In this document: piece after piece, positions 34,611 to 44,988 of the stretch | Numbering within the stretch: the first letter of the stretch is position 1 | Layout: each line of letters starts with the position of its first letter | Assembly (NCBI GenBank): GCA_930633525.1 | Contig: CAKNFP010000002.1 | Location: 1,178,001-1,242,000 of the forward strand | Length of the DNA stretch: 64,000 nucleotides | Origin: Hyphomicrobiales bacterium | GTDB lineage: Bacteria > Pseudomonadota > Alphaproteobacteria > Rhizobiales > Beijerinckiaceae | Reading direction: 5' to 3' | Made by a program: the position numbers and the translations under genes | Notes under the pieces: model-generated | Database searches by the model: none | Seen by the model: the letters and a program-made list of their open reading frames with translations, nothing else | Told to the model about the DNA's origin: nothing

Positions 34611-36548
34611 ATGTTGTCTGGCAACGGCACCCGTGCGTCCGCATTTTGCCGGAACTTGCTTGGCCCCCTCAAAGATCTGACCAGACGCGCGGCGATCAGT
34701 GTGTTGGCGGCGAGTGTCGCGCTCGGGACGATGCCGGTGCAGGCCCAGACGGCAGGGCCCTCCCCCGCCGCGCCGGCGCCCACGGCACCAGCCACCAATC
34801 CGGCCCCGTCGCAGGCGGCACCTGGTGTGCCGCCAATGGGCCCGCAGATCCGGCCGCCGCGGCCTTTGGGACAGCCGGTTTTGCCGAGCCCTGCGCAGCC
34901 ATCAACGGCACAGCCCGCGTCGAAGTCCTCGCCCGCGGAAATGGCCACCGGTCAAAGAGCCCCGGGAACGCCGGTTCCCTCAGGGGGCGGTGGGGTGACA
35001 CCCGATCCGGTGAAGACCGAGCCACCGGCGATGGCGGCTCAGAAGCCCGAGGCCAAGCCGGACACAGCCGCTGCGGAGAGTGACAAGGCCAAGACCGACA
35101 AGGCGGATGCCGAGAAGACGGACGCGGAGAAGGCAGAGACCGCAAAGACCGAAGGCCCGACGGTCCTTGCAGGGGAGCCGCCCACAGCCATCACGGTCGG
35201 CGATTTCGACAAGAAGGCGCCGGAGGATCCGGAAGCGCCCTTCAATGGCAGCTTCACCCAGCGCATTCCGCTGGAGGTGCCGGGGTTCCGCGGCCTCGAA
35301 CCGAAGCTGAACCTCGTCTATGATTCCAGCCAGGGCCTGCGCGCCGGTGGCATGAATGCTGGCCTCCTCGGCGTTGGCTGGGATCTGGGCGGGCTCTCCG
35401 ACATCGTGCGCGTGTCCCGCGTCAATGGCGCCCCGCGCTTCGACGCGGCGGATACCTGGCTGCTCGATGGCGCCGAGCTTGTGCCCTGCGGTCAGGTCTC
35501 ATCCAGCCCGAGCTGCAGCTATGGCGGCACGCATACGACGCGGGTCGAGAGCTACAAGCACATTCTGTTCAACGAAAGTGAGAACTCCTGGACCGTCACC
35601 GCCAGGGACGGCACGCGCTATATCTATCGCTCGACGCAGTACTTCCGGGGCGGTGACGACAGCGGCAACGAGGGCCACTACCGCTACATGCTCTGGCGGA
35701 TCCTCGATTGGCGCAACGACAACAACATCGTCCATTACTACTACAGCTGCCCATCCTTCTCGGTCTGCTACCCCGTGCAGATTGTGTACAACGGCTCGAC
35801 CGTCGACTTCTACTGGCAGGAGCGCGGCGCCGAGCAGAAGACGCGGCTCGCCAATGGCATCGATCTGAGTTGGGTCTCGGATCAGCTCAAGAGCATCTTT
35901 GTCACCACCGGCACGGGGATCGTCCGCGCCTATGCCTTCACCTATGAGGCGAGCCCGGCCACCGGCCTGTCGCGGCTGATTGGGGTGCAGCAATACGGCA
36001 AGGATGCAGTCTGGGATAACGGCAATGTCGCGGGCGGCACCGCTCTGCCACCTATCGGCATCAGCTACACCAATACGGGGGCCTCATTTGCGGCGCCGTC
36101 AACTCTGCCCTTCCTGCCGGTCTTTCAGACCTTCCCCAGCCAGAAAACAAGCATCGGCGATTTCAACGGCGACGGCCGCAGCGACGTGATCGCTGGGCCC
36201 AACAATGACAATTGCCAGAATCCAGGCGGGACCTGTTTGCCGGACCCAGCCTTTATCTACCTGTCGAATGGGGCAGGCTATACGCTGTGGCAATCCCTAA
36301 ATCTGTCTTTGGGGCCTTTGGACCTCTACGTCAACGTTGAGAATGACAGATGGGTAGTCGGCGACTTCGACGGCGATGGCCGCTCCGATTTCGTGCGGAT
36401 CTACCAGGTCACTGGCTATCCCAGCAATCCTAACGACCCGAGCGCCCCGTTGCTCAGTGGGCCTGGCGCTATCCTGTATCGGTCCACGAGCTCAGGGCTG
36501 GTCGCGTCGACCGTCTTTGGTCCTATTTTGGGGGGGGCCGCCGCTTGA
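34611..36548 (+). CDS. SpvB/VCBS-domain Rhs toxin, N-terminal part before the frame change
   Basis: The 645-codon frame starts with an export signal ([22 protein letters not shown], residues 24-45). A Pro/Ala-rich and then Ala/Lys/Glu-rich linker runs to about residue 195. An SpvB-type domain follows ([16 protein letters not shown]...[15 protein letters not shown], about 205-265), then VCBS/FG-GAP repeats such as [11 protein letters not shown] (about 518) and [11 protein letters not shown]. It resembles the start of TcC/Rhs-type toxin shells. At a G8 tract (36530-36537) the frame ends [13 protein letters not shown], while the homologous continuation is in the +1 frame, so one indel or slippage event joins it to the 4.4-kb downstream frame. 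Confidence 0.85.
   Translation: MLSGNGTRASAFCRNLLGPLKDLTRRAAISVLAASVALGTMPVQAQTAGPSPAAPAPTAPATNPAPSQAAPGVPPMGPQIRPPRPLGQPVLPSPAQPSTAQPASKSSPAEMATGQRAPGTPVPSGGGGVTPDPVKTEPPAMAAQKPEAKPDTAAAESDKAKTDKADAEKTDAEKAETAKTEGPTVLAGEPPTAITVGDFDKKAPEDPEAPFNGSFTQRIPLEVPGFRGLEPKLNLVYDSSQGLRAGGMNAGLLGVGWDLGGLSDIVRVSRVNGAPRFDAADTWLLDGAELVPCGQVSSSPSCSYGGTHTTRVESYKHILFNESENSWTVTARDGTRYIYRSTQYFRGGDDSGNEGHYRYMLWRILDWRNDNNIVHYYYSCPSFSVCYPVQIVYNGSTVDFYWQERGAEQKTRLANGIDLSWVSDQLKSIFVTTGTGIVRAYAFTYEASPATGLSRLIGVQQYGKDAVWDNGNVAGGTALPPIGISYTNTGASFAAPSTLPFLPVFQTFPSQKTSIGDFNGDGRSDVIAGPNNDNCQNPGGTCLPDPAFIYLSNGAGYTLWQSLNLSLGPLDLYVNVENDRWVVGDFDGDGRSDFVRIYQVTGYPSNPNDPSAPLLSGPGAILYRSTSSGLVASTVFGPILGGAAA
36530..36537 (+). repeat. 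G8 homopolymer at the Rhs frame junction
   Basis: Eight consecutive G residues sit exactly where the reading frame of the Rhs gene changes from GPILGG to [18 protein letters not shown]. Removing one G would give a continuous frame of about 2100 codons. It could be a phase-variable tract, a slippage site, an inactivating mutation or a sequencing error. Confidence 0.7.
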
Positions 36549-36561
36549 GTATTTCGCCGAC

Positions 36562-39500
36562 ATGCTCGCCGCGGATTTCGATGGCGACGGGCATGATGAG
36601 CTGGTTGGCCTGCCCGTCTTTGGCGCTATGTCAGCTGCTGTCGGCGTTTTCGTCTGGAACGGCACAACGCTGGTGCTTGACCCGACACGCCAGGTCCCCG
36701 ATCTCGGTAGCACCAATCCGCTGAACCAGCTGGCACGGATCGCCGACTTCAACGGGGACGGCAAGGCTGACTACATCAAGATGCAGCAGGGGCCAACTGC
36801 TGCCGACGTCGCGTACCAGATCTATCTGTCCAATGGCACGACCTTCACATCGCAAGGTATCCAGATCATCAGCGGCTTGCCGTTGTTCACCCTGCAGCAG
36901 GGCCTTCAGACCGGCGATTTCAATGGTGACGGCAAGGCCGATATCCTGTTGTTTGCCGCCCGGGGCGATGGCCAGTGGGATGTCAATGTCGGCATCTCGA
37001 CAGGGCGCTCGCTCGACCGCCAGATCTGGGGCGCTCCCCAATGGGTCTCCACCGGCGGGGGCAATATCGTCATCGGGGATTACGACGGCGATGGCCGCAG
37101 CGATGTCGCATTGGCTGCGGGAACCGAGACCCGTTTGTTACTCTCGCGGGGAACCACTTTCGTAGTAGGAAGCGCCCCGCCCCGTGGCATGATCATGGGG
37201 ATGGGCGACGTCAACGGCGACGGCAAGGCCGATCTTCTCGGCACCGCCCCAGGCATTGTCGGGGACGCCCTGTTCCTCTCGCAAGGCGGCATCCCCGACC
37301 TCCTCTACGAATACAAGAACGTCTTCGGTGGCTACACCAGCGTCGGCTACCTGCCATCGACGCACTGGGCCAACGAGCGGATGCACAGCATCCTGCAGAC
37401 GGTGACCAGCGTCACGCGGATGGACGGCCGCGGCCTCGCTGCTGAGACCAAATTCGAATATGGCGGCGGCGTGTGGGACGGCAAGGAGCGGCGCTTCCTC
37501 GGCTTCCGCTGGGCGAAGATGACGCCGCCCTGCGTCGCGGTCGGGGACTGCCCCTATACCGATTATGAGTTCTCGCAGGCCTATGCGGCGGTCGGCAAGG
37601 CGGTGCACCGCTATGTCCGCAATGCCGCCGGCACGCTGCTGCGCCAGGTCGACCAGACCTATGCGATCAACAACACGACGCTGCCCTATACGGCGCTGAA
37701 CACCGCCAGCCAGTTCACCGAGAAGCTCACCGGCGGCGACCGCTCCTCGCAGGTGACCCGGACCTTCGACACCTTCGCCAATATCACCCATCTCGTCGAG
37801 CACGGGAACCTGGCCTCGATCGGCGACGAGCGCCACCACGTCCGCGACTACAGCTACAACACCGACCGCTATATCGTCGACAAGCCCTTCGCCCAGCGGC
37901 TTTATGGGGAAGGAGGCCCAAGCTCCACCCCGCTCGTCGACACCCGCTATCTCTGGGACAACCAGCCGTTCACCACCGCGCCGACCTTCGGCAATCTGAC
38001 CCAGGTCGATCGCTGGCGGAACACCGACGACACGCTCGCCGTCACGGCGATGACCTATGACGGCTGGGGCAATCTGACGGCCCAGGTCGATCCGGTCGGC
38101 AATCGTTTTGAGTACATCTACGACCCGACCTACCACATCTTCCCCATCGAGACCCGCAACCCGCTCTATTTTGCGCCGGTCATTGATACCCGGCAGAAGA
38201 CGACCGCCACCTATGACGTCCTCTGCGGGCTACCGGCGACGACCACCGATATCGACGGCCTCGTCACCAACTATGGCTATGACCCGCTCTGCCGGCCGAC
38301 CTCGGTCGTCAAGCCCGGCGGCGACTATACGCTGACCACCTACAGCAATATCGGCGATCCGCAGACCCAATCCGTCACCACCCTGACCCCGCCCGCCAGC
38401 GGCACCCAGCAGGTCTGGACCTCACGTTCCTTCGACGGCATGGGCCGCACCTATGCGACGACCATGGAAGGCCTCGTCGTCGAGGCGCTTGCCTTCAACC
38501 CGCGCGGCCTCGTGCGCCAGCGCGAGGCGCCACATTATTCCGGCCAGCCGGCCTATCCCACGAACCTGACCTATGACGCCCTCGATCGCCTGGTGCTGAC
38601 CACCAATCCCGATAACACCACGGTCACCACGAGCTACCAGGCCTCGCCGGACGCCTTCGACCAGACGACAGTCGTCGACGAGCTTGGCCGCACGACCATC
38701 GCCCATAGGGATGCCTACGGCAACACCGTCTTCCTCGACCGCTTCAACTGGGGCCTGCGCAACCGCATGTCGATGCAGTATGACGCGGTCGACCGGCTGT
38801 TCCGCGTCACCGACCAGCCCGGCAATCTCTGGGTCTATGGCTACAACTCCCTGTCGAACCGGGTGTCGGCGCTCGATCCCAACCTCGGCCAGTGGTGGTA
38901 CGCCTATGACCTCGCCGGCAATCTCACCGAGCAGGTCGACGCCAAGACCCAGTACACCACCTTCACCTATGACGGCCTGAGGCGCGTCAAGACGAAAACC
39001 CTGCTCGCCTATACGCCGCAGGCCTCGACCACCACCTCGAGCTATGACGAGACCCGTCCGGGCTATGCCAATGGCGGCAAGCTCACCACGGTCACCGATC
39101 CCGCCGGCACCATCCGCTACGACTATGACGCCAACGGCCGGCCGGTGAAGACCAGCTGGCAGGTCGACGGCACCACCTATGCCCTCACCGCCACCCTCGA
39201 TATCGGTGGCTACATCAGGGGAAAAACCTATCCCGACGGCGACCAGATCGGCACCCCGGGCCAGCCCTGGACCTATGACATCTACGGCTCGCTCAAGACC
39301 ATCCCGAGCCTGATCAGCAATATCGATTACAACGCCCGCCGCCAGACCACCGCCATCACCTATGCCAACGGGGTGTCGACCAGCTTCGTCTACAACGACG
39401 CCCGCGGCTGGCTGAACAGCTACACCACCACACGCGGCGCCAGCGTCTATCTCGGCGGGACCTACAGCCGCGCCGCCACCGGCCGCATCAACAGCATCAC

Positions 39501-40941
39501 GGCCCCCGTGGGCTCCCCGGCGGACGGCTGGACCTGGACCTACACCTACGACGACATCGACCAGCTCCTGAGCGCGACCCATCTCGACTTCCCCGGGCTG
39601 CTCTCCCAGAGCTTCACCTACGACGCCGCCTTCAACATGACGTCGAACTCGCAGCTCGGCACCTACACCTACCCGGCGCCGGGCCAGCCGCGACCGCATA
39701 CGCCCACCCAGGTCGGGGCCTCCGCCTATAGCTACGATGCCAACGGCAACCTGCTCGCCGGCTCCAACCGCACCTATACCTGGGACGGCGACAACCGGCC
39801 GGCGACAGTGACCATGGTCACCGGCATCACCACCGCCATGACCTATGGGCCAGATAGCGCACGCCTGAAGAAGGTCGCCAATACCGGCCCCAACCGCACG
39901 CCCCAGACGACGCTCTATCTCGGGCCGGAGATCGAGCGCGGGTCGGACGGCGTCTGGCAGAAATACCCCTATCCCGACATCAACAAGCGCGGCACGGCGG
40001 CGACCTTCCTGCACCGCGACCACCTCGCCACCGTGCGCTCGATCACCGACGCCTCCGGCGCCGAGGTCCTGCACCGGATCTACCGGCCCTATGGCCAGAT
40101 CCCGATCACCACCTCGACCTTCAAGGAGGCCAAGGCCTTCATCGGCGAGCGCCAGGACACCGAGACCGGGCTCCTCTATCTCAACGCCCGCTTCTATGAT
40201 CCGGCGCTGGGGCGGTTCATCTCGCCGGACTGGTTCCTGCCAACTGATCCCGGCGTCGGCACCAACCGCTATGCCTATGCCTTCAATGATCCGATCAATA
40301 AGTCCGATCCCAATGGGCATTTCGCTATCATCACTAAACGTGACAATGATGTCTACATTCAGTTCCCGACAGAATTTACTGGCCCCCGAGCAACGCCTGA
40401 AATTGTCGAACGCGCGGCAAGAGGCATCGAGAGCTACTGGTCGGGTCAGTTTGGAGATTTTACTGTGACTACAGAAGTAACTGCCCCGTCGCCCAACGCA
40501 AATGATCGCGAAAAAAATGTAGTAACTATCACAGATACTATAGACGGTCGATCATCCGTCATGGGTTATAAGGGCCAGCCAGCAAACAATGTTGAGCTAG
40601 ATCCAAAAGCTTCGGGATGGGAAGCCGCTCATGAGTTTGGTCATGTACTGGGCCTTGAAGATAGGTACGATCAACAAACGATGGCCCCCCATCCAGGATA
40701 TGAGAATAACATCATGGGTGCGCGCGACCGAAGCCCGTCCATGCAGGACATCATTGACGCGATCAGCATCAACAACCGTGGGACAGGCTCGAGGGCGCGT
40801 GATAGTGGAAAGTCGGGCGGTGGATCCAAAGCCCGGGACGGTGGAAAGCCGAGCGGTACTCAAGGGAAGTCTCCCGGGGAGGAAAACGCCCAGATATCGG
40901 ATCAGGGAAATGATCCATTGGGAGAAGACAATGAAGATTAG
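36562..40941 (+). CDS. Rhs/YD-repeat toxin, main part with C-terminal metallopeptidase tip
   Basis: The coding match resumes right after the G8 tract; ATG 36562 is the first Met after it. Order: five or more VCBS-like repeats ([45 protein letters not shown]) up to about 37.3 kb. A TcdB-middle-like segment follows, then many YD/RHS repeats (38.0-39.9 kb), then the Rhs core ([41 protein letters not shown] at 40320). Beyond this junction DNA turns AT-richer and encodes a ~205-aa tip with the zinc-protease motif [11 protein letters not shown] (40630-40662) and a Gly/Lys-rich tail. The shell probably encloses and releases this tip as the toxin. Confidence 0.88.
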   Translation: MLAADFDGDGHDELVGLPVFGAMSAAVGVFVWNGTTLVLDPTRQVPDLGSTNPLNQLARIADFNGDGKADYIKMQQGPTAADVAYQIYLSNGTTFTSQGIQIISGLPLFTLQQGLQTGDFNGDGKADILLFAARGDGQWDVNVGISTGRSLDRQIWGAPQWVSTGGGNIVIGDYDGDGRSDVALAAGTETRLLLSRGTTFVVGSAPPRGMIMGMGDVNGDGKADLLGTAPGIVGDALFLSQGGIPDLLYEYKNVFGGYTSVGYLPSTHWANERMHSILQTVTSVTRMDGRGLAAETKFEYGGGVWDGKERRFLGFRWAKMTPPCVAVGDCPYTDYEFSQAYAAVGKAVHRYVRNAAGTLLRQVDQTYAINNTTLPYTALNTASQFTEKLTGGDRSSQVTRTFDTFANITHLVEHGNLASIGDERHHVRDYSYNTDRYIVDKPFAQRLYGEGGPSSTPLVDTRYLWDNQPFTTAPTFGNLTQVDRWRNTDDTLAVTAMTYDGWGNLTAQVDPVGNRFEYIYDPTYHIFPIETRNPLYFAPVIDTRQKTTATYDVLCGLPATTTDIDGLVTNYGYDPLCRPTSVVKPGGDYTLTTYSNIGDPQTQSVTTLTPPASGTQQVWTSRSFDGMGRTYATTMEGLVVEALAFNPRGLVRQREAPHYSGQPAYPTNLTYDALDRLVLTTNPDNTTVTTSYQASPDAFDQTTVVDELGRTTIAHRDAYGNTVFLDRFNWGLRNRMSMQYDAVDRLFRVTDQPGNLWVYGYNSLSNRVSALDPNLGQWWYAYDLAGNLTEQVDAKTQYTTFTYDGLRRVKTKTLLAYTPQASTTTSSYDETRPGYANGGKLTTVTDPAGTIRYDYDANGRPVKTSWQVDGTTYALTATLDIGGYIRGKTYPDGDQIGTPGQPWTYDIYGSLKTIPSLISNIDYNARRQTTAITYANGVSTSFVYNDARGWLNSYTTTRGASVYLGGTYSRAATGRINSITAPVGSPADGWTWTYTYDDIDQLLSATHLDFPGLLSQSFTYDAAFNMTSNSQLGTYTYPAPGQPRPHTPTQVGASAYSYDANGNLLAGSNRTYTWDGDNRPATVTMVTGITTAMTYGPDSARLKKVANTGPNRTPQTTLYLGPEIERGSDGVWQKYPYPDINKRGTAATFLHRDHLATVRSITDASGAEVLHRIYRPYGQIPITTSTFKEAKAFIGERQDTETGLLYLNARFYDPALGRFISPDWFLPTDPGVGTNRYAYAFNDPINKSDPNGHFAIITKRDNDVYIQFPTEFTGPRATPEIVERAARGIESYWSGQFGDFTVTTEVTAPSPNANDREKNVVTITDTIDGRSSVMGYKGQPANNVELDPKASGWEAAHEFGHVLGLEDRYDQQTMAPHPGYENNIMGARDRSPSMQDIIDAISINNRGTGSRARDSGKSGGGSKARDGGKPSGTQGKSPGEENAQISDQGNDPLGEDNED

Positions 40942-41377
40942 GCAGTTTGTCATATTTCAAACGTCTATCGCGATCTGCATGGTTACGGCGTCTTCCGCTA
41001 TGGCACTCTTCTGCGTTGGGCCAAAAAATAGGATCGAGATCCTGACGCGGGAACGAATGGTCGATTTTGATTTGCTGCGCGTCAAAGACAGGGAATCAGG
41101 TACTGAATTTAATGTGTACATAGGGAACCGTCCCAGCGCTCCAAAGTGCAAGGATTGTAAAGAGCTGCCCCCGCAGAGTTCAAATTCCGAAGATAAGTGG
41201 GGGTACGCTTCTACTTGGGTTGATAGAGAAGGAAGAATCAGAGAATTGATAAAAAGAACAGGAGAAGATGGATTTCCGTATTACATTCATATATACAATA
41301 TATCGCTTGCCCCTAGAATTAATAAATCTACATCATTTGATGAATTAGTGCAAGAAATGCGCTTTTATGTGTGCTAA
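40931..41377 (+). CDS. Small exported protein, probable cognate immunity protein
   Basis: ATG 40931 gives 148 aa and overlaps the Rhs stop by 11 bases; the longer frame from 40631 lies inside the toxin gene. The start is preceded by GGGAGAAG. An N-terminal signal ([25 protein letters not shown] in two stretches around residues 1-25) predicts export to the periplasm. The mature part has Cys residues (FCVGP, CKDCKE, FYVC) and no family I recognise. The gene is clearly AT-richer than its surroundings, like the toxin tip. Position, overlap and composition are those of a toxin-immunity pair, with immunity acting in the periplasm (inference). Confidence 0.72.
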   Translation: MKIRQFVIFQTSIAICMVTASSAMALFCVGPKNRIEILTRERMVDFDLLRVKDRESGTEFNVYIGNRPSAPKCKDCKELPPQSSNSEDKWGYASTWVDREGRIRELIKRTGEDGFPYYIHIYNISLAPRINKSTSFDELVQEMRFYVC

Positions 41378-41409
41378 GATAATATTGTCTCTTCGTTGGA
41401 GATGCCTGC

Positions 41410-42312
41410 ATGCCCGCCCAACCCTTCACCGCGCAGATGTACAATGCCTTCCTCGGGCGGGCGCCGGAGCCGAACGGCTATGCTTGGTGGGTCTCCCTCT
41501 ATCCCACCATGACCGAGACCGCCTTCATCAATGCCTGGGCGGCCACGGCCGAGGCCAAGGCCCTCAATCCCTGGCTCGACAGCCCGACCCTCACCAACGC
41601 CCATATCTTCATCGCCTCCCTCTATGTCCATCTCTACAACCGCATCCCCGATGCGGCCGGCCAGACCTTCTGGGCCAATGAGCTGCAGGCCAATGGCATC
41701 GCCCCGGTCCTCCTGACACTGCTCGGGGTCGGCGGAACGGACGGCGCTGTGCTTGCTAACCGCACCACGGTCGGCGTCTATTTCGCCGAGAAGTTCCTGG
41801 CCGCCGGCGCCGCCCCCGCCTTCTCCTGGCAGCAGTCGATCCTCAACAGCGTCGACCAGACCTCCGCCTCGGTCACCGCGGCGAAAGCCCAGATCGACGC
41901 CTGGGTGGCCGCCGCGCCGCTCGACACCACGCTTGGCACCTATGCGCAGGTCCTCGCCCGGGCGAAGACCTACACCATCACCGGTCTCCCCAGCTTCATG
42001 ATCTATGAGCTCGCCAGCGAGATGCTGGCGGCCTCCAACCCGACCGGCAACGTGGTTGGCTTCGTCCACAATGGCGCCAAGCTCAGTCTCGTGCCGCTTT
42101 ATCTCACCGCCACCACGATCACCGAACTCGGCCCCGCCTCCGCCCAGACGGTCGCCAGCGTCTTCGCCGACGGCCCGATCGCCCGCGTCACCCTCGACGG
42201 CCAGCCGGTCATCTGCATCAACGTCAACGGCGACGCCACCTTCTCCCTCACATCAGACTTCGTCCTCACCGGCCTCGGTGCCGCCACCTTCACGGATTTC
42301 GTGCTGGCGTGA
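41410..42312 (+). CDS. DUF4214-like extracellular/structural protein
   Basis: The 300-aa protein begins with AQMYNAFLGRAPEPNGYAWWV and repeats a related pattern at FIASLYVHLYNRIPDAAGQTFW. These are the two helical units of DUF4214-type domains, found in secreted and surface proteins. The C-terminal third (GLPSFMIYELASEMLAA..., TLDGQPVICINVNGDATF) is beta-rich. No signal peptide is evident. It starts 32 bases after the immunity gene and returns to high GC. It may be an associated surface or delivery factor, but this is guilt by position only. Confidence 0.7.
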   Translation: MPAQPFTAQMYNAFLGRAPEPNGYAWWVSLYPTMTETAFINAWAATAEAKALNPWLDSPTLTNAHIFIASLYVHLYNRIPDAAGQTFWANELQANGIAPVLLTLLGVGGTDGAVLANRTTVGVYFAEKFLAAGAAPAFSWQQSILNSVDQTSASVTAAKAQIDAWVAAAPLDTTLGTYAQVLARAKTYTITGLPSFMIYELASEMLAASNPTGNVVGFVHNGAKLSLVPLYLTATTITELGPASAQTVASVFADGPIARVTLDGQPVICINVNGDATFSLTSDFVLTGLGAATFTDFVLA

Positions 42313-42465
42313 GGCCGAAGCGTCGCCTTCGTCGCCGACGGATCCAGATTGCCGCAAGCCGATTTCGAGCCGGTCGACTGGCATCGAGCTGCGTTGCCGG
42401 AGATGGGGGCACGCTACGTGGCGGGCGTCTGCTCTACAGCGCCAATGCCATGTTCAGCCGCCAAT
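42313..42465 (+). other. Short stretch with a possible coding remnant
   Basis: Directly after the DUF4214 gene, a frame reads RSVAFVADGSRLPQADFEP and VDWHRAALPEMGARYVAGV without a start codon. It has a protein-like composition but I recognise no family. It may be the end of a gene lost by rearrangement. Confidence 0.3.
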
Positions 42466-43473
42466 CTACCGCATGACTTCACGCGGATCTTCACGTTGTA
42501 GTCGACCACTCGCTTCACCGGCACAAGGATCTTCATCTATTTCTCCGGAGAAATCACTTCGCGTGGCGTCGCTGACGGCGAAGGGTCCGCAAGCTTTCCG
42601 ATCGCCTTTTACTGTGGAGGGATGGAGCGCAGTGGCTACCCCGATTAGCGTCAGCATGATCGTCAGGACCTCGGCCCGGCTCGGAACCTCCCACAGAAAC
42701 ACAAGGGACAGGATAAGCGTGAAGGGCGGCACCAGGCTCTGAAACAACGCGCCGCGAGCGGCACCCAACACGACGACCGCGTAGGCGTGCAGCGCCAGCG
42801 CGACGGTTCCGGTCAGGATCCCCTGTCCGATCCCCTGCAGCCATAATTCGCCAGCATCGGCCTGCCAGAGCGCATCGCCGGCGAAATAGAAGTAGGGCGG
42901 TAGGAAGAACACGGCCGACAGCATGGCCACGGCACCCGCCGCTTCCATCGCCTTGAGACCGCTGGCCCGGGCCGCGACCCCATAAGCTGCCCAGAGCAGA
43001 CCACCGCACAGGAAGTAGCCGATCATGATGCTGCCACCGGAAATGAGCGCCAGGACCGCCAAGCCCAGAACCGTAATCACGATGCCGAGCCATTGACGGC
43101 GGGAAAGCCTCTCGCCGAGAAGCAGGACCGCGCCGATCAGGCTGAGCAGAACTCCGCATACGGCGGTCATCGCCCCGCCGAAGCTCGCGGGAGCGACCTG
43201 GAAGCCCTTCGCCACCACGATACCGAATGCCGGGCCCACGCCGATTGCCATGACAACCGTGTAAGGCAGATTGCGACGGCTGATAGGGATGCGCCGCAAC
43301 AGCAGCAGGCTGACTGGGGCCGCCACCATAAAACGCAGGGCCGCCAGATCCTCGGGCCGCAACCCGCCGCCGGTCACCCCGTGGCGCGCCAGCACGTACC
43401 AGCTGCTCCAGATCAGAGCGGCCAGAACGCCGGCCCCGATGGCCAGTGTCCAGGATTGTCTCAACCTTTCCAA
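42466..43473 (-). CDS. DMT-superfamily (EamA) transporter
   Basis: The 335-aa protein has ten predicted membrane helices in two EamA repeats, starting LAIGAGVLAALIWSSWYVLARHGV and FGGAMTAVCGVLLSLIGAVLLLGERLSRRQ. Family members export amino acids or other small metabolites. The last ~45 residues are hydrophilic and run past the usual end of the fold, so the 3' end may have been altered where it meets the Rhs cassette. It is the last gene of the minus-strand operon, 9 bases after the ligase gene. Confidence 0.82.
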   Translation of the reverse strand: MERLRQSWTLAIGAGVLAALIWSSWYVLARHGVTGGGLRPEDLAALRFMVAAPVSLLLLRRIPISRRNLPYTVVMAIGVGPAFGIVVAKGFQVAPASFGGAMTAVCGVLLSLIGAVLLLGERLSRRQWLGIVITVLGLAVLALISGGSIMIGYFLCGGLLWAAYGVAARASGLKAMEAAGAVAMLSAVFFLPPYFYFAGDALWQADAGELWLQGIGQGILTGTVALALHAYAVVVLGAARGALFQSLVPPFTLILSLVFLWEVPSRAEVLTIMLTLIGVATALHPSTVKGDRKACGPFAVSDATRSDFSGEIDEDPCAGEASGRLQREDPREVMR

Positions 43474-43482
43474 AGCGGGCTT

Positions 43483-44973
43483 TCAGACCAGCGCAGTCTT
43501 GAGCACCTTGCCCGACGGGGCAAGCGGAAGGGTTTCCATGAAGGTAACGATGCGCGGCACCTTGTAGTCCGCCACCCGCCCCCGGCAGAAGTCGATCACC
43601 GCCTCGGGGCCAAGGTTCGGATCGGTGGTGACCACCACGGCCTTGACGACCTGTCCAAAGATCGGATCGGGGCTGCCGACGACCGCCACATCGCTGATCG
43701 CCGGATGCGCCAGCAACGCCGTTTCGACCTCGATGGGCGCGATCTTGGCTCCGCCCGAGATGATCTGCTCCCTCGAACGCCCAACGATGAAATAATTGCC
43801 CTCCGCGTCGCAAACAACCAAGTCCCCGGTGCGGAACCAATCCCCAGCCATCGATGCGGCGGTGCGTTCAGGGTCCCGGAAATAGGCCCCGGAGAAGCTG
43901 GGTCCACGCACCCAAAGCTCGCCTGGCTGGCCACACAGGGCATCGGCGCCGCTCTCTTCGACCAGGCGGACCTCGGTCGGGGGGATCAGGCGACCAACCG
44001 AGCCCGGGGGCGGCAAGGTTCCGGTCTGCAGGTCAAAGGAGAAGATCGGCCTCACCTCGGTCATCGCATAGTAGGGCAGGACAGTAACCCCGGTCTGCGC
44101 GCGGAAGTCGCTGACGATCTTGTCGGTTAAGGCCGCGCCCGACGCCGCCGCAAGGCGCAAGGAGCCAAGGTCATAGGATCGCTCGTCCTTCGTGGCGACA
44201 TCCGCCATCATCGCGAACATCGTCGGCACACCCAGAAAGATCGTCGGGCACAGGACCTCGATCGCTTCAAGGGTGTCACGCGGATGGAAGCGCGGCAGCA
44301 ACTGGATTGTCGCCCCGCTGAACAGCGCGACATAAGCTGCAGCGTGGAATCCGAAGCTGAATGTCAGCGGCAGCGCTATGAGCTCGCGATCCTCGGGTTT
44401 GATCGCCATCATGTCGCTGTAGGCTTGGGCCGAGACGAGTTCGTTGCGATGGGTCGCCGCCACGCCCTTCGGCAATGACGTCGTTCCGGAGGTGTAGCAC
44501 AGCAAAGCCAGATCGTCGCCGCTTCCCAAAACGGGTCCCCGATAAACGGGCGCCACGGCAGCCTCGCCAAGCAGCGCCTCGAACTCTGTCACCAGCGGTT
44601 GCGCATGTGCTCCCGCACAGGCCTCTCCTGCCGTTCCGGCCTGCGCGGAGCCATGGATGAGCATGCGGATTTCACCGTGGTCGATGATATGGCGCACCTC
44701 ATGCGCGGAGAATTCCGCATTCACCGGCACGATCGCCGCACCCAGTATCGCCAGAGCGAGATAAGCGGAGAAGATCTCGGGTCGGTTCGGCGAGAAGATC
44801 GCAACGCGATCTCCCCCAGCGATGCCCCTGACCTCCAGAACGGTCGCCAGCCGCCGAGCCTCGTCGATCAACGCACCATAGGTGATGGTGCGCCCGCCGA
44901 AGACGAATGCGGGATGTTCTGGGTCGCGCGCGGCGTGCTTTGCAACAGGGGTGAAGATATCGGAAAATGTCAT
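43483..44973 (-). CDS. AMP-forming acyl-CoA ligase
   Basis: The 496-aa ANL-family enzyme has CYTSGTTSLPKGVA (about residues 166-179), YYAMTEV, the hinge WFRTGDLVVCDAEGNYFIVGR, IISGGAKIAP and the C-terminal lysine in LAPSGKVLKT. It makes an acyl-CoA from a free acid, ATP and CoA. It lies 15 bases after the acyl-CoA dehydrogenase gene in the direction of transcription. In this operon it probably activates the compound brought in by the Liv-type importer. Confidence 0.9.
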   Translation of the reverse strand: MTFSDIFTPVAKHAARDPEHPAFVFGGRTITYGALIDEARRLATVLEVRGIAGGDRVAIFSPNRPEIFSAYLALAILGAAIVPVNAEFSAHEVRHIIDHGEIRMLIHGSAQAGTAGEACAGAHAQPLVTEFEALLGEAAVAPVYRGPVLGSGDDLALLCYTSGTTSLPKGVAATHRNELVSAQAYSDMMAIKPEDRELIALPLTFSFGFHAAAYVALFSGATIQLLPRFHPRDTLEAIEVLCPTIFLGVPTMFAMMADVATKDERSYDLGSLRLAAASGAALTDKIVSDFRAQTGVTVLPYYAMTEVRPIFSFDLQTGTLPPPGSVGRLIPPTEVRLVEESGADALCGQPGELWVRGPSFSGAYFRDPERTAASMAGDWFRTGDLVVCDAEGNYFIVGRSREQIISGGAKIAPIEVETALLAHPAISDVAVVGSPDPIFGQVVKAVVVTTDPNLGPEAVIDFCRGRVADYKVPRIVTFMETLPLAPSGKVLKTALV

Positions 44974-44988
44974 AGTATTCCCCTGTCT

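Noticed and set aside
36525..36545. Programmed -1 ribosomal frameshift at the G8 tract
   Set aside because: The required change is +1 (or -2), not -1, and no downstream pseudoknot was apparent; tract-length variation or mutation is simpler.
38422..40320. Minus-strand open frame of 632 codons opposite the Rhs repeats
   Set aside because: Low-complexity Gly/Val/Ile-rich translation, antisense to the YD repeats, with no motifs; a shadow of the GC-rich coding strand.
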